36,109 bases of DNA from JAWCLZ01 sp038850275 (lineage in GTDB: Archaea; Halobacteriota; JAWCLZ01), in NCBI GenBank assembly GCA_038850275.1, contig JAWCLZ010000013.1:1-36109 (forward strand). Direction: 5' to 3'. Shown here piece after piece: positions 21,769 to 30,227 of the stretch. The translations under genes were made by a program, and so were the position numbers. Positions within the stretch are counted from its first letter, which is position 1. The number at the start of each line of letters is the position of its first letter. The notes below the pieces were generated by a model. It searched no databases. It was not told where the DNA came from and saw nothing but the letters and a program-made list of their open reading frames with translations.

Positions 21769-23745
21769 TTATTCCTCCGTATATTTTCTTATATATCCAA
21801 ATGGACTGTATTTCTTTCCCCCGCCTTTGTAGAACTTGGTGAAGAACTCCACATAATGCAATCTTAGGGCATGTAACCCGGGGGCTAGTATGCCTAAGAG
21901 TGCATTCAGAGCGTGCATAGATATGAATGCGAAGAGTCCTAATATTAAGAATACCACATCTCCTGGATGGGCTTTTATGCACATGTCAATGGCCATCATA
22001 TTGGTGGCATAGGCTATAAATACTGAGGATAATCCAACTGCGCAAAGCCTAGTGTAGGATAAGCAGTTGCTCATTATACCTGGGATGTGAACAAGTCCCA
22101 TGCCCCCTTCTCCTAGGACAACCATTATAACTCCAACTATGGCAATCACTCCACCTGCTAGGAAAACTGGGTCTGAAGTGGGCATTGGGTGCTTTTCAAT
22201 CATCGCGGGCACTGCTTTTAAACCTGCTAAGACACCGCCTATCAATAAAACCACCCATGATAGTTTCTCTAGGAGGGCTTTTTTGAGTCCGTGATGCTTG
22301 ATTTCATTTCTAAATCCTGCGAAGAGGCCGATTATTAAATGCACCACGCCCACTAAGATTGTTACCCCTAGAAGCATTTTTATACCTTCTCCTTCAGCGC
22401 GGTCTATTATAGCGTGCCATACAAAGCCACCTACGTGTATAGCCCCGTGACTAGTTATTGGGTCGAAATTAGGCCCGAAGATCTCTGCATATACCATTCC
22501 CATTATAATTGAGAATATCCCTGCGTATATTCCAATTGTGCCCAGCCATTTGAGCCATTCTTCTTTGGATTTAAGCTTAATAAATACCCCCATCGCTAAG
22601 ATCATTGCTCCATATGCTATATCGCCTAGGATTATTCCAAATAGAAGAGGATAGGTGATGAATATGATTCCAGTTGGATCGATCTCATCATAAGTAGGCC
22701 TAGAGAAGAGATCGCATATTAATTGAAGAGGTTTAGCTGGCTCGGGGTTCTTATATTCCACTGGAATATCAGATGGCATTTCAGCAGCGTGAGGGTGCTC
22801 CTCGTGTGCTTTTTCATATATCTCCAATTTTTGAACATAAACTCTGCCATCTGTTGCTTTTTCAATACTACTCTGCAGCAATTCAAATTTCTCAGTTGGA
22901 ACCCAGCCATCTATTATAAAGGAATTTGCGGTTGTTGCAAACCTCAATGGCGCCTCAGCTTTTTGAGTCTCAATAGATAAATACTCCTCGCTTGCAAGGA
23001 TGAAGGTTGCATATTGTTCTTTGAATTTAACAATTTCCTCCTCTATCTTGGTCTTTTCCGCAAGCAGAGCTTCTCCTTTCTGCTTGCATTCATTCAATAT
23101 TTTCTCAGGTAAACCATCGTACTCTGGTACTGGAATTTCTTGAAAACCAGCACCCATTAATACTTCAGCTATTTTAGCTTCGAATTGCTTTGGCACAAAT
23201 AACGCTATCACTTTTTGGCCTTCAAATGAGCCAGTGAAGAGTTCATATTCCTTGGTTATTTCCTGCACTTTTGGCTCAATATCTGCTCTAATGAAGCCTG
23301 TGTACACCGATAGGTTTGCATATCCCCTATATAATTGGAATTCAAGTGGCAAAGAAGCAAATGGCTCTATCTCAGCCTCTTTAGCCGCTAAGTCCTTAAG
23401 CTCGCTTTCAATTTTATTTCTTTTCTCAAGAAGCTCGCTTACCTTGGTGTCGATTTCAACGAGTTGTTTATCTAGATTTCTAGCAAGTTCTTCTACCTTC
23501 AATTTCCTCTCAACCGGCACTTCTGAGATTCCAAGATAATTGGAGATCGATCTAAGCTTGAGGAGTTTTTCAGAAGTATAAGTTGCTTTTTCAAGAGGTT
23601 TGCCAATTTTGAAATAGGGATCAGTTTCCTCTCTAAAATCAGTTATATGCAGTATATTTAAATCGTGAAGGGTTTCAATCGTTTGATCGAGTAGTTTGGT
23701 GGAGCCAATTATTATTACCTTTGACATCTCCAAGGGCTTGAACAT
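21769..23745 (-). CDS. atpI: A-type ATP synthase subunit I (a-subunit, ion channel half)
   Basis: 658 residues. The N-terminal half is soluble (ferredoxin-like and long coiled coils, about 85-125 and 225-260) and anchors the peripheral stalk. The C-terminal half from about residue 365 has about 7-8 membrane spans beginning with PLLFGIILGDIAYGAMILAM. The channel Arg lies in the SYTRLCAVGLSSVFIA helix. ATG 23745 immediately follows the atpH stop, so the two are coupled. Confidence 0.97.
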   Translation of the reverse strand: MFKPLEMSKVIIIGSTKLLDQTIETLHDLNILHITDFREETDPYFKIGKPLEKATYTSEKLLKLRSISNYLGISEVPVERKLKVEELARNLDKQLVEIDTKVSELLEKRNKIESELKDLAAKEAEIEPFASLPLEFQLYRGYANLSVYTGFIRADIEPKVQEITKEYELFTGSFEGQKVIALFVPKQFEAKIAEVLMGAGFQEIPVPEYDGLPEKILNECKQKGEALLAEKTKIEEEIVKFKEQYATFILASEEYLSIETQKAEAPLRFATTANSFIIDGWVPTEKFELLQSSIEKATDGRVYVQKLEIYEKAHEEHPHAAEMPSDIPVEYKNPEPAKPLQLICDLFSRPTYDEIDPTGIIFITYPLLFGIILGDIAYGAMILAMGVFIKLKSKEEWLKWLGTIGIYAGIFSIIMGMVYAEIFGPNFDPITSHGAIHVGGFVWHAIIDRAEGEGIKMLLGVTILVGVVHLIIGLFAGFRNEIKHHGLKKALLEKLSWVVLLIGGVLAGLKAVPAMIEKHPMPTSDPVFLAGGVIAIVGVIMVVLGEGGMGLVHIPGIMSNCLSYTRLCAVGLSSVFIAYATNMMAIDMCIKAHPGDVVFLILGLFAFISMHALNALLGILAPGLHALRLHYVEFFTKFYKGGGKKYSPFGYIRKYTEE

Positions 23746-24054
23746 TTAATCAATCGCTCCCTCGAATTGTTTAATTAAAAACTCTACTGCTTGAGGAGTT
23801 CTCTCCAAAGCGAGTTTTTTAAGAGCTTCAGCTTCTTTTTTACCCTGCTCTATGATCTCCTTTGCTTCTTCTCTTATTTTTTGCTCAGCCTCCTTTAATC
23901 CCTCGGTACTCATTCGTTCCACTTCTCTCTCAGCTTGCTTTATGATCTCCGCGGCTTCTTTCCTAGCGTTGAAAACCATTCGCTTTTTCTCTTCCTCTGC
24001 TTGTGCAATCATTGCTTTAACTTTTTCCTCAGCCTCTTTCACTTGAATAAGCAC
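23746..24054 (-). CDS. atpH: A-type ATP synthase subunit H
   Basis: 102 residues, almost wholly one right-handed coiled coil (VKEAEEKVKAMIAQAEEEKK, then EAAEIIKQAEREVERM and the repeats that follow) with a short C-terminal cap. It pairs with E in the peripheral stalk. The start is GTG 24054. It is the first gene of the nine-gene operon, with promoter TATA at about 24115-24108. Confidence 0.93.
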   Translation of the reverse strand: MLIQVKEAEEKVKAMIAQAEEEKKRMVFNARKEAAEIIKQAEREVERMSTEGLKEAEQKIREEAKEIIEQGKKEAEALKKLALERTPQAVEFLIKQFEGAID

Positions 24055-24107
24055 TTCACTTCTCGATACTATAGAACCGCCCCCATGCTCTACATCTTTG
24101 GATACTT

Positions 24108-24115
24108 CTTATAAC
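24108..24115 (-). promoter_or_regulatory. ATP synthase operon promoter (TATA box)
   Basis: On the minus strand GTTATAAG (24115-24108) predicts a transcription start near 24085 and a leader of about 30 nt containing GGGGGCGG. No other good TATA box is seen before the internal genes, except an AT-rich stretch in the atpF-atpA gap. Confidence 0.5.
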
Positions 24116-24185
24116 ATGCACTATTATTTTTAAACTTTTTTATTTTTAATTTCCATCATTATCGATCACAATAGATCTTTATTTT

Positions 24186-25310
24186 TTAAAATCTTCTCCC
24201 TCTCACTCTAGCGATATCAAAGACCGCTGTTTTTGCAACGTGCATAACCGCGAAAGTGCCTGCTTGAATTGGATCGCTCACGACTAAATCAGAGTGCTCT
24301 GGCACGCTGCCTGCCATATTTAATGAGATCACTGGAATGCCTTGAGCTCGGAGTTTCTTAACCTCTTCAGTAATTCTCCCTCCCATGATAGAGCCAGCTA
24401 ATACTAATATCTCTGCTCTATGCAGTCTTGAAACTGCTTCAACTGCTTCAGCCAAATTTGCCTCTCCCACAACTGGCATGGTATCAACGCTTATTCTCTC
24501 CCCGCGAATGTTATGTCTATCGGCTTCATTAATCGCACCCATCGCTACTTGTGCTACTTGAGCGCCACCTCCAATTATTATAACTCTTTTCCCATAGATC
24601 TTCTCAAGGGGGGCATGGGTATCAACCTTCACCACTGAATGCAGCTTTTGAATTGCTTTAACAAGCAGATCTATATCACTTATTCCCTCCACTTCCATGT
24701 AAAGTGAAGCTTTACCTTCATACTGCCCTCTTTCTAATAAGAATAGCTGTGCATAAGTGATATTACCATCATATTTAGCTATTAAACCTGAAATATCCCT
24801 CAAAACTCCACTTCGATTCTCGCAAATTACGCTAATTGCAATAACCCCAGCGGTGCGCGCTAGACTTCTTGCGAAGAGCAAATCATAGTCATTGACATAG
24901 CTATCCACGTAAAGTACTTTATCGCTTCTCTCAACTCGTAATTCCAAGCCATCGCGTCCTTCATAAACATCCAATGTCCAACCATGTTCGTGAGGCTCGA
25001 CTTCCTCTAAAATATCATTCAAAAGGGAAGCAGGCATCACAATCACATTATCTGCTCTCTCGCAGATCAAAAGAGCATACTTCATGCTTTGAGTGGTGAG
25101 AAAGATGAATGGCACTGAGAAAACATAGTGGTTATCAACATTTTTCTTTGAATAGCGCACCATTATTAAATACTGCCCATCAACTTTGTAAATATGCTGA
25201 ATCGAACCAAGGGGATATTCCTTTACATTTACGTGTTCCCTTAAATGATTTAAAACTAATTGCACAGCTTGTTTCATTTCTTGGGATTTATATCTATATG
25301 CCATTTTCAT
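24186..25310 (-). CDS. ACT domain / DUF5612-like protein with extra N-terminal domain
   Basis: 374 residues in three parts. Residues about 1-150 form a mixed alpha/beta domain (YLIMVRYSK, VPFIFLTTQSMKYALLICE, NVIVMPASLLNDIL, LELRVERSDKVLYVDSY) that I cannot assign. Residues about 156-230 form an ACT domain (VIAISVICENRSGVLRDISG) that would bind an amino acid. Residues about 236-374 match the DUF5612-type domain (KRVIIIGGGAQVAQVAMGAI, then SVDTMPVVGEANLAEAVEAV). ATG 25310 overlaps the stop of the Lrp-type gene (ATGA), so the two ligand-sensing proteins are made together. A role in amino acid sensing is likely. The N-terminal domain could be a nuclease-like or other binding fold. Confidence 0.85.
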   Translation of the reverse strand: MKMAYRYKSQEMKQAVQLVLNHLREHVNVKEYPLGSIQHIYKVDGQYLIMVRYSKKNVDNHYVFSVPFIFLTTQSMKYALLICERADNVIVMPASLLNDILEEVEPHEHGWTLDVYEGRDGLELRVERSDKVLYVDSYVNDYDLLFARSLARTAGVIAISVICENRSGVLRDISGLIAKYDGNITYAQLFLLERGQYEGKASLYMEVEGISDIDLLVKAIQKLHSVVKVDTHAPLEKIYGKRVIIIGGGAQVAQVAMGAINEADRHNIRGERISVDTMPVVGEANLAEAVEAVSRLHRAEILVLAGSIMGGRITEEVKKLRAQGIPVISLNMAGSVPEHSDLVVSDPIQAGTFAVMHVAKTAVFDIARVRGRRF

Positions 25311-25555
25311 TTAACCCCTATTTTATATCTTGCACTTGGTAGGGTTTTAGTTTTCTTCACTCCATCGATTCTTCTAATCACATTGAAGATAACCTCACTT
25401 AGTTTCTCGCTATCTTGAGCAACCACTTTAGCGATTAAATCATATTCACCGAATAGTGGATAGACCTCTGCAATTTCATCGCTATCAATCAAGGAATTAT
25501 AAACCTTCTTTTCTTTCCCTGGCTCTACATTTATTAATACAAACCCAATTTCCAA
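25307..25555 (-). CDS. Stand-alone Lrp/AsnC ligand-binding (RAM) domain protein
   Basis: 82 residues: MEIGFVLINVEPGKEKKVYN, then EVYPLFGEYDLIAKVVAQDSEKL and IRRIDGVKKTKT. This is the RAM domain of Lrp/AsnC regulators without the DNA-binding half; such proteins form rings that bind amino acids. TTG 25555 is preferred: GGTGG (25565-25561) stands 5 nt upstream and the N-terminus then matches the family. TTG 25567 and GTG 25564 are in frame but lie within the SD. An AT-rich box (about 25581-25570) just after the mtnA stop may give it a separate promoter. Confidence 0.88.
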   Translation of the reverse strand: MEIGFVLINVEPGKEKKVYNSLIDSDEIAEVYPLFGEYDLIAKVVAQDSEKLSEVIFNVIRRIDGVKKTKTLPSARYKIGVK

Positions 25556-25581
25556 TTCAACCACCAACTTATATTATGATA

Positions 25582-26607
25582 TCAATCTGAAGATTTAAGG
25601 ACTTCGAACATCTTAAGGGGATCAAACACGCCTTTCTCAGTTATCACTGCAGTTATGTTTTCAAGTGGTGTAACATCAAAAGCTGGATTGTAGACTTCTA
25701 CATCAAGAGGTGCAATTTGATATTTCCCAAAAAACTTCAACTCTTTGGCATCTCGTTCCTCTATCAAAACCTCGCTTGCAGATTTATAAAAATCAAAACT
25801 CGACAGTGGTGCTGCAATGTAGAATGGAATACTATGCTCCTTTGCAAGTACTGAAAGGGAATATGTTCCAATTTTATTGAAAACTCCATTTCTAACAATT
25901 CTATCAGCTCCGACTATTACTTTATCGATCATACCCTGTTTCATTACAAAGCCAGCTGCGCTATCAACAATCAATTTTACGGGAATTCCATCTTCCATGA
26001 GCTCCCAAGCAGTTAATCTACTTCCTTGATTCAAAGGCCTAGTTTCACACGCTATGACCTTTATCTTTTTACCAGATTGAATAGCACTTCTAACAACCCC
26101 AAGTGCAGTGCCAAAGTCTACACAAGCAAGTCTGCCTGCATTGCAATATGTTAAAATTGTATCGCCATCTTTCAAGAGCTCTGCCCCGTGCTTGCCAATT
26201 AGCTTATTAACTTCAACATCCTCCTCTGCTATCTTCTTCGCTTCCTCCAATGCAGTTTTTTTAATCTCCTCGATCGAGCTTAACTTCTCTAGTTTTTTAA
26301 GCAAGCGTTCTATAGCCCAGCTGAGGTTAACAGCCGTTGGCCTAGCTGTTTTCAAGGTAAATGCAGCTTTATTAATCGCAAGTTTCAAAGCACGCGCTGA
26401 CCTAGCTTCACTCCTCCAAGCAGCTAGCGCTATGCCATAAGCACCAGCTGCACCTAAGGCTGGAGCGCCGCGTATTCTCATATTTATAATTGCTTCTCTA
26501 AGAGTTGAGATAGAGCGGCATTTTTTAACTTTAAATCTCCTTGGTAGCTCAGTTTGATCAATAAAAATTATACAATTCTCCTCGCTGCTCCATTCAATGG
26601 TGCGCAT
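25582..26607 (-). CDS. mtnA: S-methyl-5-thioribose-1-phosphate isomerase (MtnA family)
   Basis: 341 residues. Motifs in order: RGAPALGAAGAYGIALAAW (about 48-66), LTYCNAGRLACVDFGTALGV with catalytic Cys (about residue 153), ETRPLNQGSRLTAWELM, and VIVGADRIVRNGVFNKIGTY with catalytic Asp (about residue 233). It isomerises methylthioribose-1-phosphate to the ribulose form in methionine salvage. The related ribose-1,5-bisphosphate isomerase of the archaeal AMP pathway is the alternative; the N-terminal RGAPALG motif and the length favour MtnA. ATG 26607 faces a small membrane-protein gene across a palindrome-bearing intergenic region. Confidence 0.85.
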   Translation of the reverse strand: MRTIEWSSEENCIIFIDQTELPRRFKVKKCRSISTLREAIINMRIRGAPALGAAGAYGIALAAWRSEARSARALKLAINKAAFTLKTARPTAVNLSWAIERLLKKLEKLSSIEEIKKTALEEAKKIAEEDVEVNKLIGKHGAELLKDGDTILTYCNAGRLACVDFGTALGVVRSAIQSGKKIKVIACETRPLNQGSRLTAWELMEDGIPVKLIVDSAAGFVMKQGMIDKVIVGADRIVRNGVFNKIGTYSLSVLAKEHSIPFYIAAPLSSFDFYKSASEVLIEERDAKELKFFGKYQIAPLDVEVYNPAFDVTPLENITAVITEKGVFDPLKMFEVLKSSD

Positions 26608-26636
26608 GCATCACTTCTATGCTTTATTGAAATGAA

Positions 26637-26652
26637 AAGCTTTCGAAAGCTT
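26637..26652. promoter_or_regulatory. Perfect 16-bp palindrome between mtnA and the small membrane protein gene
   Basis: AAGCTTTCGAAAGCTT (26637-26652) lies 30 nt upstream of the mtnA ATG and just before a TATA-like AATTTATTAATGG (26660-26672) for the plus-strand gene. It could be an operator shared by the divergent genes. Confidence 0.4.
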
Positions 26653-26702
26653 AAACAAAAAATTTATTAATGGATGCAGCATAAAAAAAAGAGGGGTTTA
26701 AT

Positions 26703-26930
26703 TTGAGCGTGAAGGATAACTTGATCATTGGAGGCATAATCATTGGCTTTTTAATAGTCGTGGGAGTGATTTTCTATCTTGCTTACCTCCTTGGCCATTG
26801 GCTATTCAGCTTAGCTGGAATAGCATTAACTTGGTTCATAATTGGGCCGATGATTGAATTCATAGTGGGCTTAGTGATAATAGGAGCAATAGCCATTGCA
26901 CTGCTCTTCCTAGTTGTGGAACTTCTTTAG
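26703..26930 (+). CDS. Small hydrophobic membrane protein, unknown function
   Basis: 75 residues with two or three membrane spans (about 8-33, 36-54, 55-74), nearly all hydrophobic after SVKDN. The start is TTG 26703, with GAGGGG (26692-26697) 5 nt upstream; no ATG fits. No recognised family. It is followed by 59 nt and then a DUF373 gene on the same strand with its own TATA-like box, so the two may not be one unit. Confidence 0.72.
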   Translation: MSVKDNLIIGGIIIGFLIVVGVIFYLAYLLGHWLFSLAGIALTWFIIGPMIEFIVGLVIIGAIAIALLFLVVELL

Positions 26931-26989
26931 TTTAAGCTCCTTAGCAACTATTTTATATCTCAAATTTAAATATTCAATGGGAATAAAAA

Positions 26990-28078
26990 TTGAGCACTAT
27001 TATAATTTGCATTGATCGAGATGATGATATTGGTGTTAAAGCAGGGATAAAAAGTCCCATCATAGGCCGTGAAGCAAATCTCAATGCAGCTATTAAACTT
27101 GCCTTACACGACCCAGAGGAATCTGATGTCAATACCATATTCGGCGGGCTTCAAATTTATGATGAACTTAAGTCAAAGGGCGAAGAGGTTGAAATAGTTT
27201 CAATAGCAGGCAATCCAAGTGTGGGAGTTAAATCAGATCGCATAATTGCTGAGCAGCTAGATGGCATCCTAGAGCAATACAATTTCGATAAGGCAATAGT
27301 GGTATCGGATGGTGTTGAAGATGAACTTGTACTGCCCTTGATTGAATCAAGGGTTAAAGTGGATTCAGTAAGGCGCGTTATTGTGAAGCAAGCTCAAAAT
27401 TTAGAGAGCACTTATTATATCCTCAAAGAGCTATTTAGCAATCCTAAGGTAACAAGAACTTTCTTCATACCAATTGGATTAGCTCTATTAATTTATGCTC
27501 TTTCAATATACGTAGGCTATCCTCAGATTGCTTTAATCACAATTCTAGCATTCATAGGATTATATCTACTTTATCGAGGCGTGGGGCTAGATGATTTACT
27601 AACCAATTTTTATGGCAGTTTAACTAAGTCATTCTACGGTGGGAAAATTACATTCGTAACATATATAGCTGCAATTATCCTCATGATTACAGCTTCAATA
27701 CAGGGTCTGGTTGAATTCTGGAGATATTATATTAATCCAGTGCCAGTTGGTGCAATAAATCTTGCAATGATTTTCATAAAAGCTTCTATATGGTGGTATG
27801 TAGCAGCTGGAGAATCCATAGCTATAGGCTGGATTGTGGATAATTACTTTGAAAAAGAGCGAGCAATGTATAGATATATCTCAACCCCCTTCTTGATTTT
27901 TGCAACAGGCTTACTTCTATGGGGCGCAAGCATATATATTTTATCAGGCATATATGAATCTGGATCAGCGGCTTTTCAGCAATTCGCATTAAATATCCTG
28001 AGCTCAATTGCAATAGCAAGCATAGGTGTTGGGATCTCTGCTTACAAGCGAAGAGCAGAAGATAAAACAATAGGATAA
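26990..28078 (+). CDS. DUF373 family membrane protein
   Basis: 362 residues. Residues 1-150 are a soluble alpha/beta domain with the family signatures ICIDRDDDIG, SPIIGREANLNAAIKLALHDPEESDVNTIFGG, and VVSDGVEDELVLPLIESR. The C-terminal 200 residues hold about six membrane spans. The DUF373 family is archaeal, of unknown role; the Asp-rich IDRDDD motif suggests metal binding. The start is TTG 26990 with no SD. TATA-like ATTTTATAT (about 26950-26959) implies a short leader. Confidence 0.9.
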   Translation: MSTIIICIDRDDDIGVKAGIKSPIIGREANLNAAIKLALHDPEESDVNTIFGGLQIYDELKSKGEEVEIVSIAGNPSVGVKSDRIIAEQLDGILEQYNFDKAIVVSDGVEDELVLPLIESRVKVDSVRRVIVKQAQNLESTYYILKELFSNPKVTRTFFIPIGLALLIYALSIYVGYPQIALITILAFIGLYLLYRGVGLDDLLTNFYGSLTKSFYGGKITFVTYIAAIILMITASIQGLVEFWRYYINPVPVGAINLAMIFIKASIWWYVAAGESIAIGWIVDNYFEKERAMYRYISTPFLIFATGLLLWGASIYILSGIYESGSAAFQQFALNILSSIAIASIGVGISAYKRRAEDKTIG

Positions 28079-28079
28079 A

Positions 28080-28117
28080 TTAGATAAACCGATAGACTTT
28101 TAGATAACCGATAGACT
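28080..28117 (+). repeat. Tandem 18-19 bp direct repeat after the DUF373 gene
   Basis: TTAGATAAACCGATAGACT (28080-28098) is followed by TTAGATAACCGATAGACT (28100-28117), differing by one A. It starts 2 nt after the DUF373 stop codon. Confidence 0.75.
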
Positions 28118-28222
28118 ATGTGTAATTTAAAGCTTTCAACAAAGCTCATTCACTATGAACCGAAAATTTTTTCAACATGAAATAAAAACTTAATTTAAAT
28201 TTATTATTTTTGAGGTGTGGCT

Positions 28223-28492
28223 ATGGCTGTGGATCCAGAAACTGTAATCAAGCAATGTGTTGAAGTTCTAGGTAGGATAATTGAAGACGATTCTGTACCT
28301 AGGAACATTCGCCGTGGAGCAGATGAAGTTAAGAACAAGCTACTATATGGAAAGGAAAAATATGCAATTAGAGCAGCTTATGCAATTTCCATTTTAGATG
28401 AAATAGGCAATGACCCAAATATTCCAATACACGCGCGAACATTGATCTGGAATGTGGCAAGTCAGCTTGAAACCATTTCAGTGGATGTTTAA
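28223..28492 (+). CDS. UPF0147 family protein
   Basis: 89 residues, all-helical: VIKQCVEVLGRIIEDDSVPRN, RRGADEVKNKLL, AIRAAYAISILDEIGNDPNIPIHARTLIW. It matches the small archaeal UPF0147 family, role unknown. GTG 28217 is in frame, but ATG 28223 is chosen because GAGGTG (28212-28217) is the SD, 5 nt away. It converges on tfe, with a tandem duplication lying over both gene ends. Confidence 0.9.
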   Translation: MAVDPETVIKQCVEVLGRIIEDDSVPRNIRRGADEVKNKLLYGKEKYAIRAAYAISILDEIGNDPNIPIHARTLIWNVASQLETISVDV

Positions 28493-28538
28493 GTAATGGC
28501 TTTCTCAAGCTGAGTTAAGTAATGGCTTTCTCAAGCTG
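28491..28538. repeat. 26-bp tandem duplication over the end of tfe
   Basis: AAGTAATGGCTTTCTCAAGCTG occurs at 28491-28512 and again at 28517-28538, unit length 26 bp. The second copy encodes the last seven codons and stop context of tfe on the minus strand. The first is a non-coding duplicate touching the UPF0147 stop codon. Confidence 0.8.
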
Positions 28539-29033
28539 GGAAATTCGCTCTTTGATGCCCTCTACAATTTTGGCATTGTCCTGAAATACAAGCTTCGCCT
28601 CGCAATTCGGGCATGAGAAGTTATATTTCGCGGCAATATCAAATGAATATCTCCCACAAGGGGGATCTCCACTGCAGACATAAAAAACATTGGATTCCTC
28701 AAATTCTAAGTAACGCTTGAGATTTCGAAGAAGTTTTTTCATTTCATCCTCCAAAACGAAATCAATATTTGAAATATCCAGAGTCCAAAGATAAGTCAGC
28801 CAGCCGCTTTCTTTATCTCTCACCCTGCGATATTTAGCAAGGTGGTTTTCATAGAGAATATAAAGAGTTCTTCTAACCACGTTCAAGCTCACACCTGTGA
28901 TTTCAGCGATCTTCTCATCTGTGACCTCCTCAGATGGCATTTTTTCAACTACAGTAAGTCCTTCATCTCCCACAAGCTGTTTGATATAAGCACGAATAAT
29001 AGGGTCTTTAATTTTAGTTGTAGCTGAAGTCAA
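28515..29033 (-). CDS. tfe: Transcription initiation factor E, alpha subunit (TFE)
   Basis: 172 residues. An N-terminal winged helix (about 1-90, with VTDEKIAEITGVSLNVVRRTLYILYENHLAKYRRVRDKESGWLTY) is followed by a zinc ribbon with VCSGDPPC (C-x5-C) and FSCPNCEAKL (C-x2-C), then a C-terminal coiled helix. TFE helps TBP and TFB open the promoter. The start is TTG 29033, with AGGTGGTGA directly upstream; the SD region is present in two tandem copies. The 3' end is also duplicated. Confidence 0.95.
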   Translation of the reverse strand: MTSATTKIKDPIIRAYIKQLVGDEGLTVVEKMPSEEVTDEKIAEITGVSLNVVRRTLYILYENHLAKYRRVRDKESGWLTYLWTLDISNIDFVLEDEMKKLLRNLKRYLEFEESNVFYVCSGDPPCGRYSFDIAAKYNFSCPNCEAKLVFQDNAKIVEGIKERISQLEKAIT

Positions 29034-29035
29034 TA

Positions 29036-29069
29036 TTTCACCACCTCTAAACCTTTCACCACCTCTAAA
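29036..29069 (-). repeat. 18-bp tandem duplication of the tfe SD region
   Basis: TTTCACCACCTCTAAACC (29036-29053) is repeated as TTTCACCACCTCTAAA (29054-29069). On the tfe strand each copy carries TTTAGAGGTGGTGAAA, so two SD sequences stand in series before the TTG start. Confidence 0.8.
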
Positions 29070-29075
29070 TTTATT

Positions 29076-30227
29076 CTAAACCAAATACTCGCAAGCTGCT
29101 TTTATCATCTCCACTCTAGACCTGGCCATTTCAAATGCCCTCTTTTTAGTTTTCCCCCAACCAAGAGCAGTTGCTATTGGCTCGTTTTTATCTATCACGC
29201 GCCCAATTTGAGGTATATCAGCGATGCCAATAAAGTCAAGACTAGTTTTTATCTTAGTTCTTAGAGCAGCATATACTATCATCTTCACCCCAAATTGTTT
29301 CATATTTGGCTTGGCTATGAGCTCTCCTCTGCAGGCTTTAACATGTGCTTCAAACATATTTATACCTGTGGCTATTTCCACTGTATCCAAGCTGCCTTGA
29401 AATCTAGGGTTAATTTCTATCAAATAAACTCCATTCCTCGCTATGACAAAATCCACACCATTTGAGCCAATTAAACCAAGCTCTAGAACTACCTTCTCTG
29501 CTGTTCGCTCTAACTCTGCTTCATATTTGGTATTCAATGGCGTTATATTACCACAGTAACCGAATACATTGCTTTGATTCAACCACTTCAAGCCTAAGAG
29601 TTGTTCATTCACTCCGAGAGCAAGTGCTTCCTTCCCAGTTGAAAGCACTGAAACACTAGCTGCTTTACCAGGTATGTACTGTTGAATGAGCATCTCCTCA
29701 AGCTTATCCTTAGGGGGGAGGTCTTCTTTGCTTTTGACTAGAATATTCAAATACCCTCCCCCTCCTTTTTTAGGCTTTAGAACAGCGGGGAATTCAATTG
29801 CATTTACTGTGTAAATCCTTGGGGTTTGAATATCAAGATCAAGTTCCACTAGTTTCCTCGCCAGCCACTCCTTATTTGAAACCTTCATAGTAACTTGAGG
29901 AGGGTTGCCTAGAATCTTACATCTCTCAATCTCTAGATCAAAGAATTCGAATCCAGAGCCCAAAACCAAGTAGTCAAATTGAAATTTTTTAATTGCTTCT
30001 CTAGCAATAGCCTCTGTAGGCTGACCTTTAAATGTTAAGCAACCCTCAGTGCATCTCTCTAGATCTATATCCCTAAAACCATCCACTGCATAGACCAAGT
30101 ACCCAGCTCGCTTTGCAGAGCAAGCTATGGGTCGAGAATTGAATCCCATTATAAGCACTTTTTTATCCCCAATTTTATCTTCAATTTTATTTCCTAAGCA
30201 CTTTTTTTCCTCGCTCTTGCGGTACAA
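29076..30227 (-). CDS. ATP-grasp superfamily ligase (COG2232-like)
   Basis: About 383 residues. It opens with a Rossmann-like pre-ATP-grasp domain (KKVLIMGFNSRPIACSAKRAG), then FPAVLKPKKGGGGYLN with the ATP-contacting Lys, MLIQQYIPGKAASVSVLS, and GSNGVDFVIARNGVYLIEINPRFQGSLD with the metal-binding Glu-x-Asn. ATP-grasp enzymes join a carboxylate to an amine or thiol through an acyl-phosphate; the substrate is unknown. The start at 30227 overlaps trm56 by 41 nt. A later start (GTG or ATG around residues 22-24) would remove a low-complexity NKIEDKIGDKK segment, so the N-terminus is uncertain. Confidence 0.85.
   Translation of the reverse strand: MYRKSEEKKCLGNKIEDKIGDKKVLIMGFNSRPIACSAKRAGYLVYAVDGFRDIDLERCTEGCLTFKGQPTEAIAREAIKKFQFDYLVLGSGFEFFDLEIERCKILGNPPQVTMKVSNKEWLARKLVELDLDIQTPRIYTVNAIEFPAVLKPKKGGGGYLNILVKSKEDLPPKDKLEEMLIQQYIPGKAASVSVLSTGKEALALGVNEQLLGLKWLNQSNVFGYCGNITPLNTKYEAELERTAEKVVLELGLIGSNGVDFVIARNGVYLIEINPRFQGSLDTVEIATGINMFEAHVKACRGELIAKPNMKQFGVKMIVYAALRTKIKTSLDFIGIADIPQIGRVIDKNEPIATALGWGKTKKRAFEMARSRVEMIKAACEYLV

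Noticed and set aside
25582..26607. Ribose-1,5-bisphosphate isomerase of the AMP pathway instead of MtnA
   Set aside because: The N-terminal RGAPALG motif and the length fit MtnA better. It remains the main alternative; substrate tests would decide.
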